Origin: Brevibacterium sp. S22
GTDB lineage: Bacteria > Actinomycetota > Actinomycetes > Actinomycetales > Brevibacteriaceae
Length of the DNA: 64,000 bases
Reading direction: 5' to 3'
NCBI RefSeq assembly: GCF_004745485.1
Contig: NZ_RHFG01000018.1
Span: forward strand, 1 to 64,000
The translations under genes were made by a program, and so were the position numbers. Of this stretch, positions 8,547 through 17,166 are shown in pieces. A model generated the notes under the pieces. The model was given only the letters and a program-made list of their open reading frames with translations, was not told the origin of the DNA and searched no databases. The number at the start of each line of letters is the position of its first letter. Within the stretch, counting starts at the first letter, position 1.

Positions 8547-10391
8547 ATGGCACATCTCCTCGGGGCTGAAGCCCTCCATCTCGAATACCCCACTCGCGTC
8601 GTCTTCGACTCCGTCACCCTCGGCGTCGAGACCGGCGACATGATCGGCATCGTCGGCCGCAACGGCGACGGCAAGTCGAGTCTGCTGGGCATACTCGCCG
8701 GAACCATCGAGCCCGATTCCGGGCGAGTGACCTACCGCGGCGGTCTGCGCTTGGGCATGCTCGGCCAACGCGATGACCTCGATGACGAGGCCACGGTCGG
8801 ATTCTCCGTCGTCGGTGATGCCGCCGATCACGAATGGGCCGCCGACCCGCAGGCCCGCGACATCATCTCCGGTCTCATCGCCGACCTCGATTGGGACGCA
8901 CGGATCTCCTCGCTCTCCGGCGGTCAGCGCCGGCGGGTGGCCCTGGCCGCTCTGCTCATCGGCGATTGGGACATGCTCATCCTCGACGAGCCGACGAACC
9001 ACCTCGACGTCGACGGCATCGCCTGGCTGGCGAATCATATGCGCAGCCGTTGGCCGAAGAACGCCGGAGCCCTGCTGCTGGTCACCCACGACCGGTGGTT
9101 CCTCGACGAAGTGTGCACGAAGACCTGGGAGGTCCACGACCGCATCGTCGAACCCTTCGAAGGCGGTTATGCCGCCTATGTCCTGCAGCGGGTCGAGCGC
9201 GACCGGATCGCTGCCGCCACCGAGGCGAAGCGACAGAATCTCATGCGCAAGGAACTCGCGTGGCTGCGCAGGGGTGCCCCCGCCCGGACGTCGAAGCCGA
9301 AGTTCCGCATCGAGGCGGCCAACCAGCTCATCGCCGATGAGCCCGAGGTGCGCAATCCGATCGAGCTGAAGAAGATGGCCACTGCCCGACTGGGCAAGGA
9401 TGTCGTGGACCTGCTCGAAGTGTCCAAACACTTCGGTGAGACCACGATCCTCGACGATGTCACCTGGCGCATCGGTCCCGGTGAGCGCACCGGGATCCTC
9501 GGCCCCAACGGTGCCGGGAAGTCGACCCTGCTCAGTCTGGTCTCAGGCGAGATCGAACCCGATGCCGGTCGGGTCAAACGCGGGAAGACGGTGCAGATCG
9601 GTGTACTCGATCAGCAGTTCAAGGACCTGGGCAGGATCGCCGATTCGCGCGTCCGCGAGGTCCTCTCCGAATCGAAGACCTCGTTCACCATCGAGGGCAA
9701 GGACTTCACCCCCGCCCAGCTGCTCGAACGCCTCGGCTTCGCGAAGGAGCATCTGTCCGCTCGGGTCAAGGAACTCTCCGGCGGGCAGAAACGCAGACTC
9801 CAGCTTCTGCTGCTGCTCATGGCCGAACCGAATGTCATCATCCTCGATGAGCCGACGAACGATGTCGACTCGGACATGCTCGCCGCGATGGAGGACCTCC
9901 TCGACTCCTGGCCCGGCACCCTCATCGTCGTCTCCCACGACCGCTATCTGTTGGAGCGAGTCACCGATCAGCAGTACGCGATCCTCGATCACGGGCTGCG
10001 CCATGTTCCCGGCGGTGTCGAGGAGTACCTGCGACTGCGGGCCGAGGCGGCCCGTTCCGGTGGTTCTGCCACAAACGGTGCGAGCCGGAACGGGGCCACC
10101 GCGGGAGCCGACGGGAACGGTTCCGGCGGGGCCGCCTCGGCGAGCGACGGATCGGCCTCGAAGCTCACCGGCGCTGAGGCGCGGGCGGCGAAGAAGGAAC
10201 TGTCCTCACTCGAGCGGCGCATGGAGAAGCTCACCGCTCGGATCGCGAAGAAGCACGAGGAGATGGCCGCCCACGAACAGACGGACTTCGAAGGACTCGG
10301 CGCGCTCACCTCGGCGATCCGGGAGTCCCAGGACGAACTCGACGAGCTCGAGATGCGCTGGCTCGAGGCGTCCGAGGCGCTGGAGGCCTGA
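8547..10391 (+). CDS. ABC-F family ATPase (Uup/EttA-like)
   Basis: Soluble tandem ABC ATPase without membrane segments, the hallmark of the ABC-F family that acts on ribosomes or DNA intermediates rather than in transport. It has 614 residues. Domain 1 has Walker A GRNGDGKSS, signature LSGGQRRRV and Walker B LILDEPTNHLD; domain 2 has GPNGAGKST, LSGGQKRRLQL and IILDEPTNDVD. The inter-domain linker (about residues 210-285) contains the basic ELAWLRRGAPARTSK segment. A Gly/Ala-rich spacer leads to a C-terminal coiled coil (about 545-614), like the Uup C-terminal domain. Start: ATG with GAGGG upstream. Which ABC-F subgroup it belongs to cannot be settled by eye. Confidence 0.92.
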   Translation: MAHLLGAEALHLEYPTRVVFDSVTLGVETGDMIGIVGRNGDGKSSLLGILAGTIEPDSGRVTYRGGLRLGMLGQRDDLDDEATVGFSVVGDAADHEWAADPQARDIISGLIADLDWDARISSLSGGQRRRVALAALLIGDWDMLILDEPTNHLDVDGIAWLANHMRSRWPKNAGALLLVTHDRWFLDEVCTKTWEVHDRIVEPFEGGYAAYVLQRVERDRIAAATEAKRQNLMRKELAWLRRGAPARTSKPKFRIEAANQLIADEPEVRNPIELKKMATARLGKDVVDLLEVSKHFGETTILDDVTWRIGPGERTGILGPNGAGKSTLLSLVSGEIEPDAGRVKRGKTVQIGVLDQQFKDLGRIADSRVREVLSESKTSFTIEGKDFTPAQLLERLGFAKEHLSARVKELSGGQKRRLQLLLLLMAEPNVIILDEPTNDVDSDMLAAMEDLLDSWPGTLIVVSHDRYLLERVTDQQYAILDHGLRHVPGGVEEYLRLRAEAARSGGSATNGASRNGATAGADGNGSGGAASASDGSASKLTGAEARAAKKELSSLERRMEKLTARIAKKHEEMAAHEQTDFEGLGALTSAIRESQDELDELEMRWLEASEALEA

Positions 10392-10444
10392 GCCGTTCGG
10401 GGTGACGAACGGCGGCGGGGCAGAACGGAGTCGAGGAGACGACG

Positions 10445-10795
10445 ATGGTTGACGAAGCGAAGGTGCGGGACCTGCTCGAGGGTGAGCGGGCGGATGCGCA
10501 GACGCTCATCGCACGCCTGACGGAGGGCATCGACGAGGTCTCGGCAGCCCGGGAGGGTGACAACAGCGATGATGAACACGATCCGGAAGGGGCGACTCTC
10601 GCCTTCGAAAGATCGCAGGCCGCGACCCTGCTCGAGCAGACGAAGGACCGCCTCGACGCTGTTGCTGAAGCGCTGACCAGGCTCGATGAGGGCACTTATG
10701 GGATCTGCTGCGATTGCGGCATGCCTATCGCCGAGGCGCGGCTGCAGGCCCGGCCCTACGCCGCGAAATGCGTGGACTGCGCCTCCCGCAGCTAG
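10445..10795 (+). CDS. DksA/TraR C4-type zinc-finger protein
   Basis: Small (116 residues) cytoplasmic protein with a long N-terminal helical coil rich in Glu/Asp and a C-terminal four-cysteine zinc finger (CCDCGMP ... CVDC). This is the DksA/TraR layout, a family that binds RNA polymerase through the secondary channel. The finger is preceded by LDEGTYGICCDCG, very typical of actinobacterial members. It starts at an ATG with GAGGAG eight bases upstream, 53 bp after the ABC-F gene on the same strand, so the two are probably co-transcribed. Its targets cannot be told from sequence. Confidence 0.9.
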   Translation: MVDEAKVRDLLEGERADAQTLIARLTEGIDEVSAAREGDNSDDEHDPEGATLAFERSQAATLLEQTKDRLDAVAEALTRLDEGTYGICCDCGMPIAEARLQARPYAAKCVDCASRS

Positions 10796-10897
10796 GCGTT
10801 CGAACCTCCCATCGAATGACGGGAGTGCACGGTCACAGGAGGCTCGACGGCCGCCTCGGCGAGCGTGCAGACGTTCCCGTAATCCGGTCAGGTGGGG

Positions 10898-10903
10898 TAG
10901 TGT
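10898..10903 (+). promoter_or_regulatory. -10 element of a probable leaderless promoter (acyltransferase)
   Basis: TAGTGT ends 6 bases before the GTG start at 10910. This TANNNT-N6-start spacing places transcription initiation at the start codon. No Shine-Dalgarno sequence is present upstream of the GTG, in agreement. Confidence 0.5.
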
Positions 10904-10909
10904 GTCGGC

Positions 10910-12430
10910 GTGTCAACACGTGACTATCGCATCGACCGCGCCAAAGGAATACTCATCTTCCTGGTGGTGTTGGGCCACCTTCTCGCACGGACCGGGCCCT
11001 GGGAGTCGCCGATCCTGGGCGCACCGATGTACTTCATCTACATGTTCCATATGCCGGCGTTCGTCTTCCTCGCAGGTATCACGGCGAAGTCGAACAGACT
11101 GGCCGAGCGGGTGCTGACCTACTTCGTTCTGTTGGCGACGGTGCTGCCGCTGATGTGGGTGTGGATGTGGGCCTTCGGGCTCGATCCCGACTACAGCCTC
11201 CTCACTCCGTTCTGGTACACGTGGTTCCTGCTGTCGATGGCGTGGTGGATGATCACGGTTCCCTTCATCGAACGCTTCCCGCGCACGATGCTCGTCGCCT
11301 CACTCGTGCTCGGTCTCTTCGGCGGCATGCTGCCGATCCTCGACACCGAACTCTCTGCGGCTCGGACTATGGCGTTCTGGCCGTTCTTCGTCATCGGCAA
11401 GCTCTACGGCAAGCAGATCATCGGTTGGGCGGGCAGCCTCGCAATCTGGCAGAAGCTCTTCTTCAGCGCCGCTGCTCTCGGAGCTGTCGGATACTTCTAT
11501 CTCGACCAGGTCGATCATCACTGGCTCTACGGCAGCCTCAACTTCGCGCACTTCGACGTCAGCGTTCCCGAAGGCGTGGGACTGCGCCTCATCGTGGACA
11601 TCGGAGCGGTGCTGCTGACGCTGGCTCTGCTGTCGTGGCTGAGCAATACGAAGGACACGATCGCAACGATCGGCAAACACAGCCTGGCCGTCTACATCCT
11701 CCACGGTTTCGTCGTCCGCGGTCTTCAGCCGGTGCTCGATGACAGCCGCGATGTCCTCCACGACGCCATCGTCCTCCTCATCTGTGTGGCACTGGCCGTG
11801 GTGTGGACGGGTCTGCTGTCCTGGGGGCCGTTCGAACGCGCCCTGCGCTGGTGGTCCTCGACGGTGACGGGCCTGCTGCTCATGCCGTTCCCGTTCCTGC
11901 GCCCGAAGGACTCCGACGGTCGCGGCGGCGGTGGCGCCGGTCGCGGTCGGGGTGACGGTCGCGGCGGGCATGACGGTGGCAGTCGGGGTGGCGGTCGCGG
12001 TGGAGCGACCGCTGCCGGAGCCTACTCGGGTGCCGACGACCAGGAACCATTCGACCCGGGAAACTTCGCGCAGGGTCCCTTCGACCGGTTCGGTGGGCAG
12101 CCGGGCGATGCCCACTATCCCGGCGACGCTTATCACCCCGGGAATTCCTACAGTGAGGGCGACGGTCCGGATCGGCAGGGGTTCGGCCTGCAGCCGCTGC
12201 CCGGAGTCGGCTACCAACATTCCCCCGGTCATGAACAGCAGCCGGCCCAACAGCAGTCCTTCGCCTCCCCTGCGCCGGTTGCGGCCGAACCGTACCCGCT
12301 GCCCGGCTCGCACGAGGTCCCGCAGAACAACGCCATCTACGAAACCACACAGGAAGTGCCCGCCGGCTCCGCCCAGCGAGCAGTGCGCTACCGTCGCCTC
12401 CCGGTCTACCTCAGCGGCGACGAACACTGA
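10910..12430 (+). CDS. Membrane acyltransferase (acyltransferase family 3) with disordered Gly-rich tail
   Basis: Integral membrane O-acyltransferase of the Acyl_transf_3 family. These enzymes transfer acyl groups to surface glycans or other acceptors. Of 506 residues, the first about 325 hold roughly ten membrane segments. The N-terminal signature RIDRAKGILIFLVVLGHLL contains the conserved arginine and the catalytic-type histidine, and YMFHMPAFVFLAG follows. Residues about 335-365 are a Gly/Arg-only low-complexity stretch, followed by about 140 residues of Gly/Pro/Gln-rich disordered sequence that ends cytoplasmic. GTG start, apparently leaderless. The acceptor substrate is unknown; no sugar or polymer genes are adjacent. 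Confidence 0.88.
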   Translation: MSTRDYRIDRAKGILIFLVVLGHLLARTGPWESPILGAPMYFIYMFHMPAFVFLAGITAKSNRLAERVLTYFVLLATVLPLMWVWMWAFGLDPDYSLLTPFWYTWFLLSMAWWMITVPFIERFPRTMLVASLVLGLFGGMLPILDTELSAARTMAFWPFFVIGKLYGKQIIGWAGSLAIWQKLFFSAAALGAVGYFYLDQVDHHWLYGSLNFAHFDVSVPEGVGLRLIVDIGAVLLTLALLSWLSNTKDTIATIGKHSLAVYILHGFVVRGLQPVLDDSRDVLHDAIVLLICVALAVVWTGLLSWGPFERALRWWSSTVTGLLLMPFPFLRPKDSDGRGGGGAGRGRGDGRGGHDGGSRGGGRGGATAAGAYSGADDQEPFDPGNFAQGPFDRFGGQPGDAHYPGDAYHPGNSYSEGDGPDRQGFGLQPLPGVGYQHSPGHEQQPAQQQSFASPAPVAAEPYPLPGSHEVPQNNAIYETTQEVPAGSAQRAVRYRRLPVYLSGDEH

Positions 12431-12653
12431 CTCTCGGAACGCCTCGGCGATCCCTGATCCCCATCGGACCCCACAGGAACTCAGCTGTGCATGCGTGTGG
12501 TCGGGCCGCCTCGGCGAGGGACGTGTCCTTTCATGGCGATCGACGTCGTTTTATGTCGATGTGACGGACATCGCTTCGCCGAATGATGGTGTGATGTGCA
12601 GGTTCGGGCCGCTCGCCCGGGCTTCGACCCCACCATCGAATCGGAGAGCATCC
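12431..12653. other. Intergenic leader before the homocysteine methyltransferase gene
   Basis: A 223-bp gap. It contains one copy of the dispersed CCGCCTCGGCGAGG motif (12507-12520) and a short inverted repeat CGATGT-GACGG-ACATCG near 12560-12577. I looked for a SAM, SAH or cobalamin riboswitch core and could not recognise one. Confidence 0.35.
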
Positions 12654-13703
12654 ATGACCGCGACCAACGCCCTGACCCAACGCCTCGACGCCGGCCCCGT
12701 GATCTGCGCGGAAGGCTTTCTGTTCGAGCTCGAGAAGCGCGGATACCTGTCCGCCGGCGAGTTCGTCCCCGAGGTGGCCCTCGAATTCCCTGACGCCCTG
12801 CGCTCCCTGCACGTCGACTTCCAGCGCGCCGGCTCCGACATCGTCGAGGCCTTCACCTACAACGGGCACCGCGAGAAGATGCGCGTCATCGGCAAGGAGG
12901 ACCTCCTCGAACCGCTCAACCGCTCGGCCCTGCAGATCGCCCGCAGCGTTGCGGACGCCAAGCCCGGGAACTTCATGGCCGGCAACATCTCGAACTCGAA
13001 CATCTGGGACCCCGCGGATGAGTCCAAGCAGGCCGAGGTCCGGGCCATGTTCGCCGAAATGGTCGCCTGGGCGGTCGAGGAAGGCGCGGACCTCATCATC
13101 GGCGAGACCTTCTACTTCGCCGGTGAGGCCATCGCCGCCGCCGAGATCGCCAAGGCCAGCGGCCTGCCTGTCGTCCTCACGCTGGCACCCATGGCCTTCC
13201 AGGAGATGGCCGACGGCATCGGAATCCTCGAGACCGCGCAGAAGCTCGAACAGCTCGGCGTCGATGTCGTCGGACTCAACTGCTTCCGCGGACCCGCGAC
13301 GATGCTGCCGTGGCTGAAGCAGATCCGCGCGGCCGTGTCCTGTCACGTCGGCGCCCTGCCGATCCCCTACCGCACCACGGAGAATGAGCCGACGTTCTTC
13401 AACCTCTCCGACCCCCGCGCCGAGGTGGCCTCCCCGCACGGACGCACGTTCCCCACCGCTCTCGATCCGCTGCAGACCAACCGCTACGAGATCGGTGCAT
13501 TCGCCAAGGAAGCCTTCGACCTGGGTGTCAACTACATCGGCGTGTGCTGCGGCGCGACCCCGATGCACATCCGCGAGGTCGCCGAGGCCGTCGGACTGAC
13601 CACCGATGCCAGCCGGTTCTCCGAGAACATGCGCAACCACTTCATGTACGGCGACAACGAACGGCTGGCCGACAACGTCGTCGCCCTCGGCGACACTGCC
13701 TGA
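12654..13703 (+). CDS. Homocysteine S-methyltransferase family protein (BHMT/MmuM-like)
   Basis: Zinc-dependent methyltransferase domain (pfam S-methyl_trans), 349 residues. Such enzymes transfer a methyl group from betaine, S-methylmethionine or a similar donor to homocysteine. The three zinc cysteines expected for the family are visible: VGLNCFRG (about residue 216) and GVCCGA (about residue 300). The length and the FNLSDPRAEVASPHGRTFPT-like segment look more like betaine-homocysteine or related methyltransferases than cobalamin MetH domains. ATG with GGAGAG 7 bases upstream. It stands alone between two strong hairpins and its own leader; the methyl donor cannot be assigned. Confidence 0.88.
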   Translation: MTATNALTQRLDAGPVICAEGFLFELEKRGYLSAGEFVPEVALEFPDALRSLHVDFQRAGSDIVEAFTYNGHREKMRVIGKEDLLEPLNRSALQIARSVADAKPGNFMAGNISNSNIWDPADESKQAEVRAMFAEMVAWAVEEGADLIIGETFYFAGEAIAAAEIAKASGLPVVLTLAPMAFQEMADGIGILETAQKLEQLGVDVVGLNCFRGPATMLPWLKQIRAAVSCHVGALPIPYRTTENEPTFFNLSDPRAEVASPHGRTFPTALDPLQTNRYEIGAFAKEAFDLGVNYIGVCCGATPMHIREVAEAVGLTTDASRFSENMRNHFMYGDNERLADNVVALGDTA

Positions 13704-13718
13704 GGCAGGTTCGGATTT

Positions 13719-13771
13719 TCCGGTAGACAAATGTTGATTTCGCACGAGGATTTCTACATTTGCCTACCGGA
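13719..13771. terminator. Long imperfect inverted repeat after the methyltransferase gene
   Basis: TCCGGTAGACAAATGT at 13719-13734 faces ACATTTGCCTACCGGA at 13756-13771 with a single mismatch, and pairing continues partly into both flanks. It starts 15 bp after the methyltransferase stop, between two convergent genes, where a bidirectional terminator is expected. The 21-base loop is unusually long for a terminator. Confidence 0.6.
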
Positions 13772-13830
13772 GAATCGAGTGGACAGCCCTACCCGAAGCT
13801 GAGCGTCCCTCACCGGTAGCCACGCCACAT

Positions 13831-13882
13831 ACACTCAGCGCCATCACCCCTCGTTGCAACGGGAGGTTATGGCGCTGAGTGT
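13831..13882. terminator. Bidirectional terminator hairpin between convergent genes
   Basis: ACACTCAGCGCCAT (13831-13844) pairs perfectly with ATGGCGCTGAGTGT (13869-13882). The interior folds further around CGTTGCAACG, so almost the whole 52 bases form one extended stem. On the plus strand it is followed by TTTCTACC. It lies 37 bp beyond the 3' end of the minus-strand transporter gene. Confidence 0.75.
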
Positions 13883-13918
13883 TTCTACCGCCAGTAGGAC
13901 GGTGAAGACCGTTGTGGC

Positions 13919-15256
13919 TCAGATCGCTTCAGCAGTGAGGTTCTTGTCGACGCGCACTGCCTGCACCTGTTCGGCCCTTGTGAAGTCGTCGGGCCGAAGG
14001 ACAAGCAACGCCGCAAGCGACAACACTCCGGTGGCGACGAAGAAGTACCAAGGCGAGGTGATGTCACCGGTGGTCGAGATGAACCAGGCGGCGATGAGCG
14101 GGGCACTGCCCCCGAAGATCGCGACAGGCAGGTTGTAGGCCACAGCGATGCCGGTCGACCGGATCTTCGTCGGCAGGAGTTCGGTCATCGTGGCGTACGT
14201 CGACGAGGCATAGAAGCCGAACGACAGTGCGCAGGCCATCAGCGGGAAGAAGAAGCTCAGCGGTGTCGCGCCAGGTGCCGCCAGGAAGAACCACAGCATC
14301 GACAGGGTCGCGGCCACACCGGAAACGAGCAACACGGGCTTGCGACCCCACCTATCCGACATCATTCCCCCGATCGGCATGACCGCCGCCGCCAGCAGGC
14401 AGGCGCCGATGATGAACCAGAAGCGCACCGAGCTTGAGAACTGCAGCATCTCGCCGATGAATGTCGAGGCGTAGGTCAACACGAGGTAGAAGATCGAAGC
14501 GTGAACGGTGATGATGCAGAATACGAGCATGATCGCCCGACCCCACGCCATGGTTTCGCGCAGTGGAGCCTCCGAGCTCTCACCGGCTGCGACAATGGCG
14601 AGGAACTCCGGGCTGTCTTCCAGCTTGAGGCGGATGTAGATGGAGATCGTGCCGAGCACGCCCGCGAAGAGAAAGGGAATCCTCCATCCCCAGGCCAGCA
14701 TTGCCGACTCACCGAGCATCGCGGACATGCCGTTGGCGATAAGGCTGCCGAGCAGCAGACCGAGGACAGCGGTGGTCATCAGCCAGCTCGTCGAATGACC
14801 GCGCTTTCCGGGGCCGGCATATTCGGCAAGGAAGCTTGTTACTGTGCCGATCTCTCCACCGGCTGAGAATCCCTGTATGCAGCGAAGCAGGACGAGGAGA
14901 ACGGGCGCGGCAATGCCGATGGTGGCATAGGTCGGAAGCAGACCGATGAGGCAGGTCGAACCAGCCATGCAGATGAGGACGACGAGGAGAGTCTGTTTGC
15001 GGCCGATCTTGTCGGCCATGGGTCCGAAGAAGAGCCCTCCGAGCGGCCGGATGAAGAAGCTCAGGGCGAAGACGGCGAAGCTGCTGAGCAAAGAGATTGT
15101 CGGATTTTCAGAGGCGAAGAAGAGCTGCCCCATGTAGACGGCGAGGAATCCGTAGATTCCGTAGTCGTACCATTCGATGACATGCCCGGTGACGGCGCCG
15201 ACGAAGGCTCGTCTGCGACGGGTCCCATCAGCCTCGGTGATCGTGATTTCGGCCAT
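13919..15256 (-). CDS. MFS transporter, metabolite:H+ symporter (MHS) family
   Basis: Twelve-helix secondary transporter of 445 residues. The start VTGHVIEWYDYGIYGFLAVYM is the diagnostic first helix of the MHS group (ProP, KgtP, ShiA relatives), and the loop 2-3 motif DKIGRKQTLL is present, as is SAGGEIGTVTSFLAEYA in helix 5. These carriers import carboxylates or zwitterions such as citrate, oxoglutarate, shikimate, proline or betaine. The gene lies downstream of an acyl-CoA ligase on the same strand (108 bp gap, AAGGAA ribosome site), suggesting that it imports the acid activated by that ligase. The exact substrate is unknown. Confidence 0.9.
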   Translation of the reverse strand: MAEITITEADGTRRRRAFVGAVTGHVIEWYDYGIYGFLAVYMGQLFFASENPTISLLSSFAVFALSFFIRPLGGLFFGPMADKIGRKQTLLVVLICMAGSTCLIGLLPTYATIGIAAPVLLVLLRCIQGFSAGGEIGTVTSFLAEYAGPGKRGHSTSWLMTTAVLGLLLGSLIANGMSAMLGESAMLAWGWRIPFLFAGVLGTISIYIRLKLEDSPEFLAIVAAGESSEAPLRETMAWGRAIMLVFCIITVHASIFYLVLTYASTFIGEMLQFSSSVRFWFIIGACLLAAAVMPIGGMMSDRWGRKPVLLVSGVAATLSMLWFFLAAPGATPLSFFFPLMACALSFGFYASSTYATMTELLPTKIRSTGIAVAYNLPVAIFGGSAPLIAAWFISTTGDITSPWYFFVATGVLSLAALLVLRPDDFTRAEQVQAVRVDKNLTAEAI

Positions 15257-15364
15257 TGCTGTTCCTTCTTTCTGCGCATCGTTGCGCTGAAATGATGTGT
15301 GTCTTCGTTGAACACTGGGAATGCTTCATTCGGCACTCCGTTCCGCGGTGCCGTATTGGGCGGG

Positions 15365-16996
15365 TCAGAGCGCTTTCTGCGCTTGCGCTCCGATCTTGAA
15401 ACGACGGATCTTGCCGACACTGGTCCGCGGAAGCTCGTCGAGGATGTGCCATTCGCGCGGACGTGCTGCGGGAGCGAGATTCTCCTCGGCCCACTGTTTC
15501 AACTGGTCGATGTCGACTCCGCTTGTGGCATCAGCGGGGACGACGTAGGCGTGCGGGACTACGTCGCGGATCGGGTCTGGTACAGCAACTACGGCGACTT
15601 CGAGCACGCCAGGGGCCTGGGCCAGTGCGGCTTCGACCTCGGTGAGACTGACATTTTCGCCCGAGACCTTGATGACGTCGTCGACGCGTCCGACGAAGGT
15701 GAGGATACCGCGTTCGTCGCGACGCGCGAGGTCGCCGGTGAGCAGCCATTCGGTGCCTTCCTCATCGGTGTGGAAGGCCTTTGCCGTCGTCGACGGGTCG
15801 TCAAGGTATTCGAGGAACAGGTCCCTCCCGCGCTCCCCCGCCACAGCAATCATTCCGATCTGACCGGCAGCGGCCGGCCGCCTGTCCACAGGGTCTAGGA
15901 GTTCGACTCGACGGTTCGGCAGCGGCTGGCCGATGACCTCAGAACGTGGGGGTCGCGAACGGTCGTAACTGACGATCGCGATCGTCTCGGTCATGCCATA
16001 CAGCTGCCGGGGAGCGACCCCGACCAGACCGGCAAAGACCGCATGGTGGTCGGGTGCCAGGTTCTGCGCGTACCAGACATGTTCAAGTTCGGCAGGCACC
16101 TGTTTGGCAGGGGTGCGGGCAAGGATCATCCGGATCGGGGCAGCGAAGAGGCTCGCATGCGTCACTTCGAGCTCTCGCGCCCACTCGACCCACCGACTCG
16201 CGGAGAAGTCCGCGGTCAAAGCCACCGAGGCTCCGACCCGGATCGCCGAAGAGAAGCAGTAGTACTGTGCGTTTGCGTGAAACAGCGGCAGGGTCACGTA
16301 CCAGCGGTGTGTGGCTTCAAGGTCGGCGGCCTCGGCCATACGCTCGGCGACTTCGAGGTAATTCGCCTGGGTGAGGACGACGCCCTTGGGCTGCGAGGTG
16401 GTTCCCGAAGTGAACATCACCGCCAGCCGGTCAACGGGCTTCGGCTCGATACGCTCGGTCTTGTCGACCCGACCTGACTCGACTACATCTGCCCGTCCGA
16501 CCAGGTCATCCGGAGCCTGCACGAGCGGAGCGCCGGGGAAGAGATCTGCTGATGTCTCCGTAAGATCGATGATCGGCAGCTGCGGATAGTCGACCGCTCC
16601 CTGCCGGTAGACCTCTGCGCGTTCTGAGCTGCAGATGCCGAGCACGGGCGCCACTCTGGAGATCTGAGTGGTGATGTCGTTCTTCGCCGACGCTGGATCA
16701 ACGGGGACGATCCAAGCGCCGATACGAGCGGCAGCCAGCCACAGCGCGATGAAACCCGGGCAGTTCTTCAGGCAGAGATGGATCGACGATCCCGGTCTCA
16801 CGCCGAGATCCACCAGAGTCGCAGCCACCTTGTCGACAATCGCATCGAACTCGCCATAGGTCCAAGAAGGGACATCGCCGTTCTTCTCCCGAAAGAGAAG
16901 AAACTCGCGGTCGGCAACACGTTCTGAGGCAGCCGCCCACAGCTGCGCGAATGTCGAAATGTCTTGGGCCGAGGCGGGGGTAGGCGTCGATGTCAC
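15365..16996 (-). CDS. AMP-forming acyl-CoA ligase (ANL superfamily, CaiC-like)
   Basis: ATP-dependent ligase that activates a carboxylic acid to an acyl-AMP and then to an acyl-CoA. The 543 residues contain the P-loop-like motif MFTSGTTSQPKGVV (about residue 194), the YGMTE motif, the hinge segment WLLTGDLARRDERGILTFVGRVDDVIK and the C-terminal catalytic lysine in RTSVGKIRRF. The overall form and the GLVGVAPRQLYGMTE region recall crotonobetaine/carnitine-CoA ligase types, but acyl specificity cannot be read by eye. GTG start (16994-16996) with GGAG upstream. Sits between a PucR regulator and an MHS transporter on the same strand, consistent with a small uptake-and-activation module for an organic acid. 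Confidence 0.88.
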   Translation of the reverse strand: MTSTPTPASAQDISTFAQLWAAASERVADREFLLFREKNGDVPSWTYGEFDAIVDKVAATLVDLGVRPGSSIHLCLKNCPGFIALWLAAARIGAWIVPVDPASAKNDITTQISRVAPVLGICSSERAEVYRQGAVDYPQLPIIDLTETSADLFPGAPLVQAPDDLVGRADVVESGRVDKTERIEPKPVDRLAVMFTSGTTSQPKGVVLTQANYLEVAERMAEAADLEATHRWYVTLPLFHANAQYYCFSSAIRVGASVALTADFSASRWVEWARELEVTHASLFAAPIRMILARTPAKQVPAELEHVWYAQNLAPDHHAVFAGLVGVAPRQLYGMTETIAIVSYDRSRPPRSEVIGQPLPNRRVELLDPVDRRPAAAGQIGMIAVAGERGRDLFLEYLDDPSTTAKAFHTDEEGTEWLLTGDLARRDERGILTFVGRVDDVIKVSGENVSLTEVEAALAQAPGVLEVAVVAVPDPIRDVVPHAYVVPADATSGVDIDQLKQWAEENLAPAARPREWHILDELPRTSVGKIRRFKIGAQAQKAL

Positions 16997-17085
16997 TGGA
17001 GAACTCCGTTGTCGTCGTTGACTGCGGTTAGATTTGCAGAATACGACAATGCTCGCATGATGCAGTTCCGGATTGAACGGTGAGG

Positions 17086-17115
17086 ACTCTGAAAGACCGA
17101 GGATATTTTCAGAGT
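17086..17115. promoter_or_regulatory. Inverted repeat between PucR gene and acyl-CoA ligase gene
   Basis: ACTCTGAAA (17086-17094) and TTTCAGAGT (17107-17115) form a perfect 9-bp inverted repeat with a 12-bp spacer. It lies 52 bp downstream of the PucR stop and 90 bp upstream of the ligase GTG. It could be the PucR terminator or an operator for the ligase-transporter pair; the centre-to-centre distance of 21 bp (two helical turns) suits a dimeric regulator. Confidence 0.45.
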
Positions 17116-17166
17116 TTTCTCTAAATACCTTCTTGCATTACCGCGTAAGAAAGAGGCGAGTCTTCT

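Noticed and set aside
11300..12427. 375-codon minus-strand frame opposite the acyltransferase
   Set aside because: Arg/Glu/Val-rich shadow with no motif; coding signal is on the plus strand.
12431..12653. Possible SAM or SAH riboswitch before the homocysteine methyltransferase gene
   Set aside because: Short inverted repeats are present but not the conserved cores of these riboswitches.
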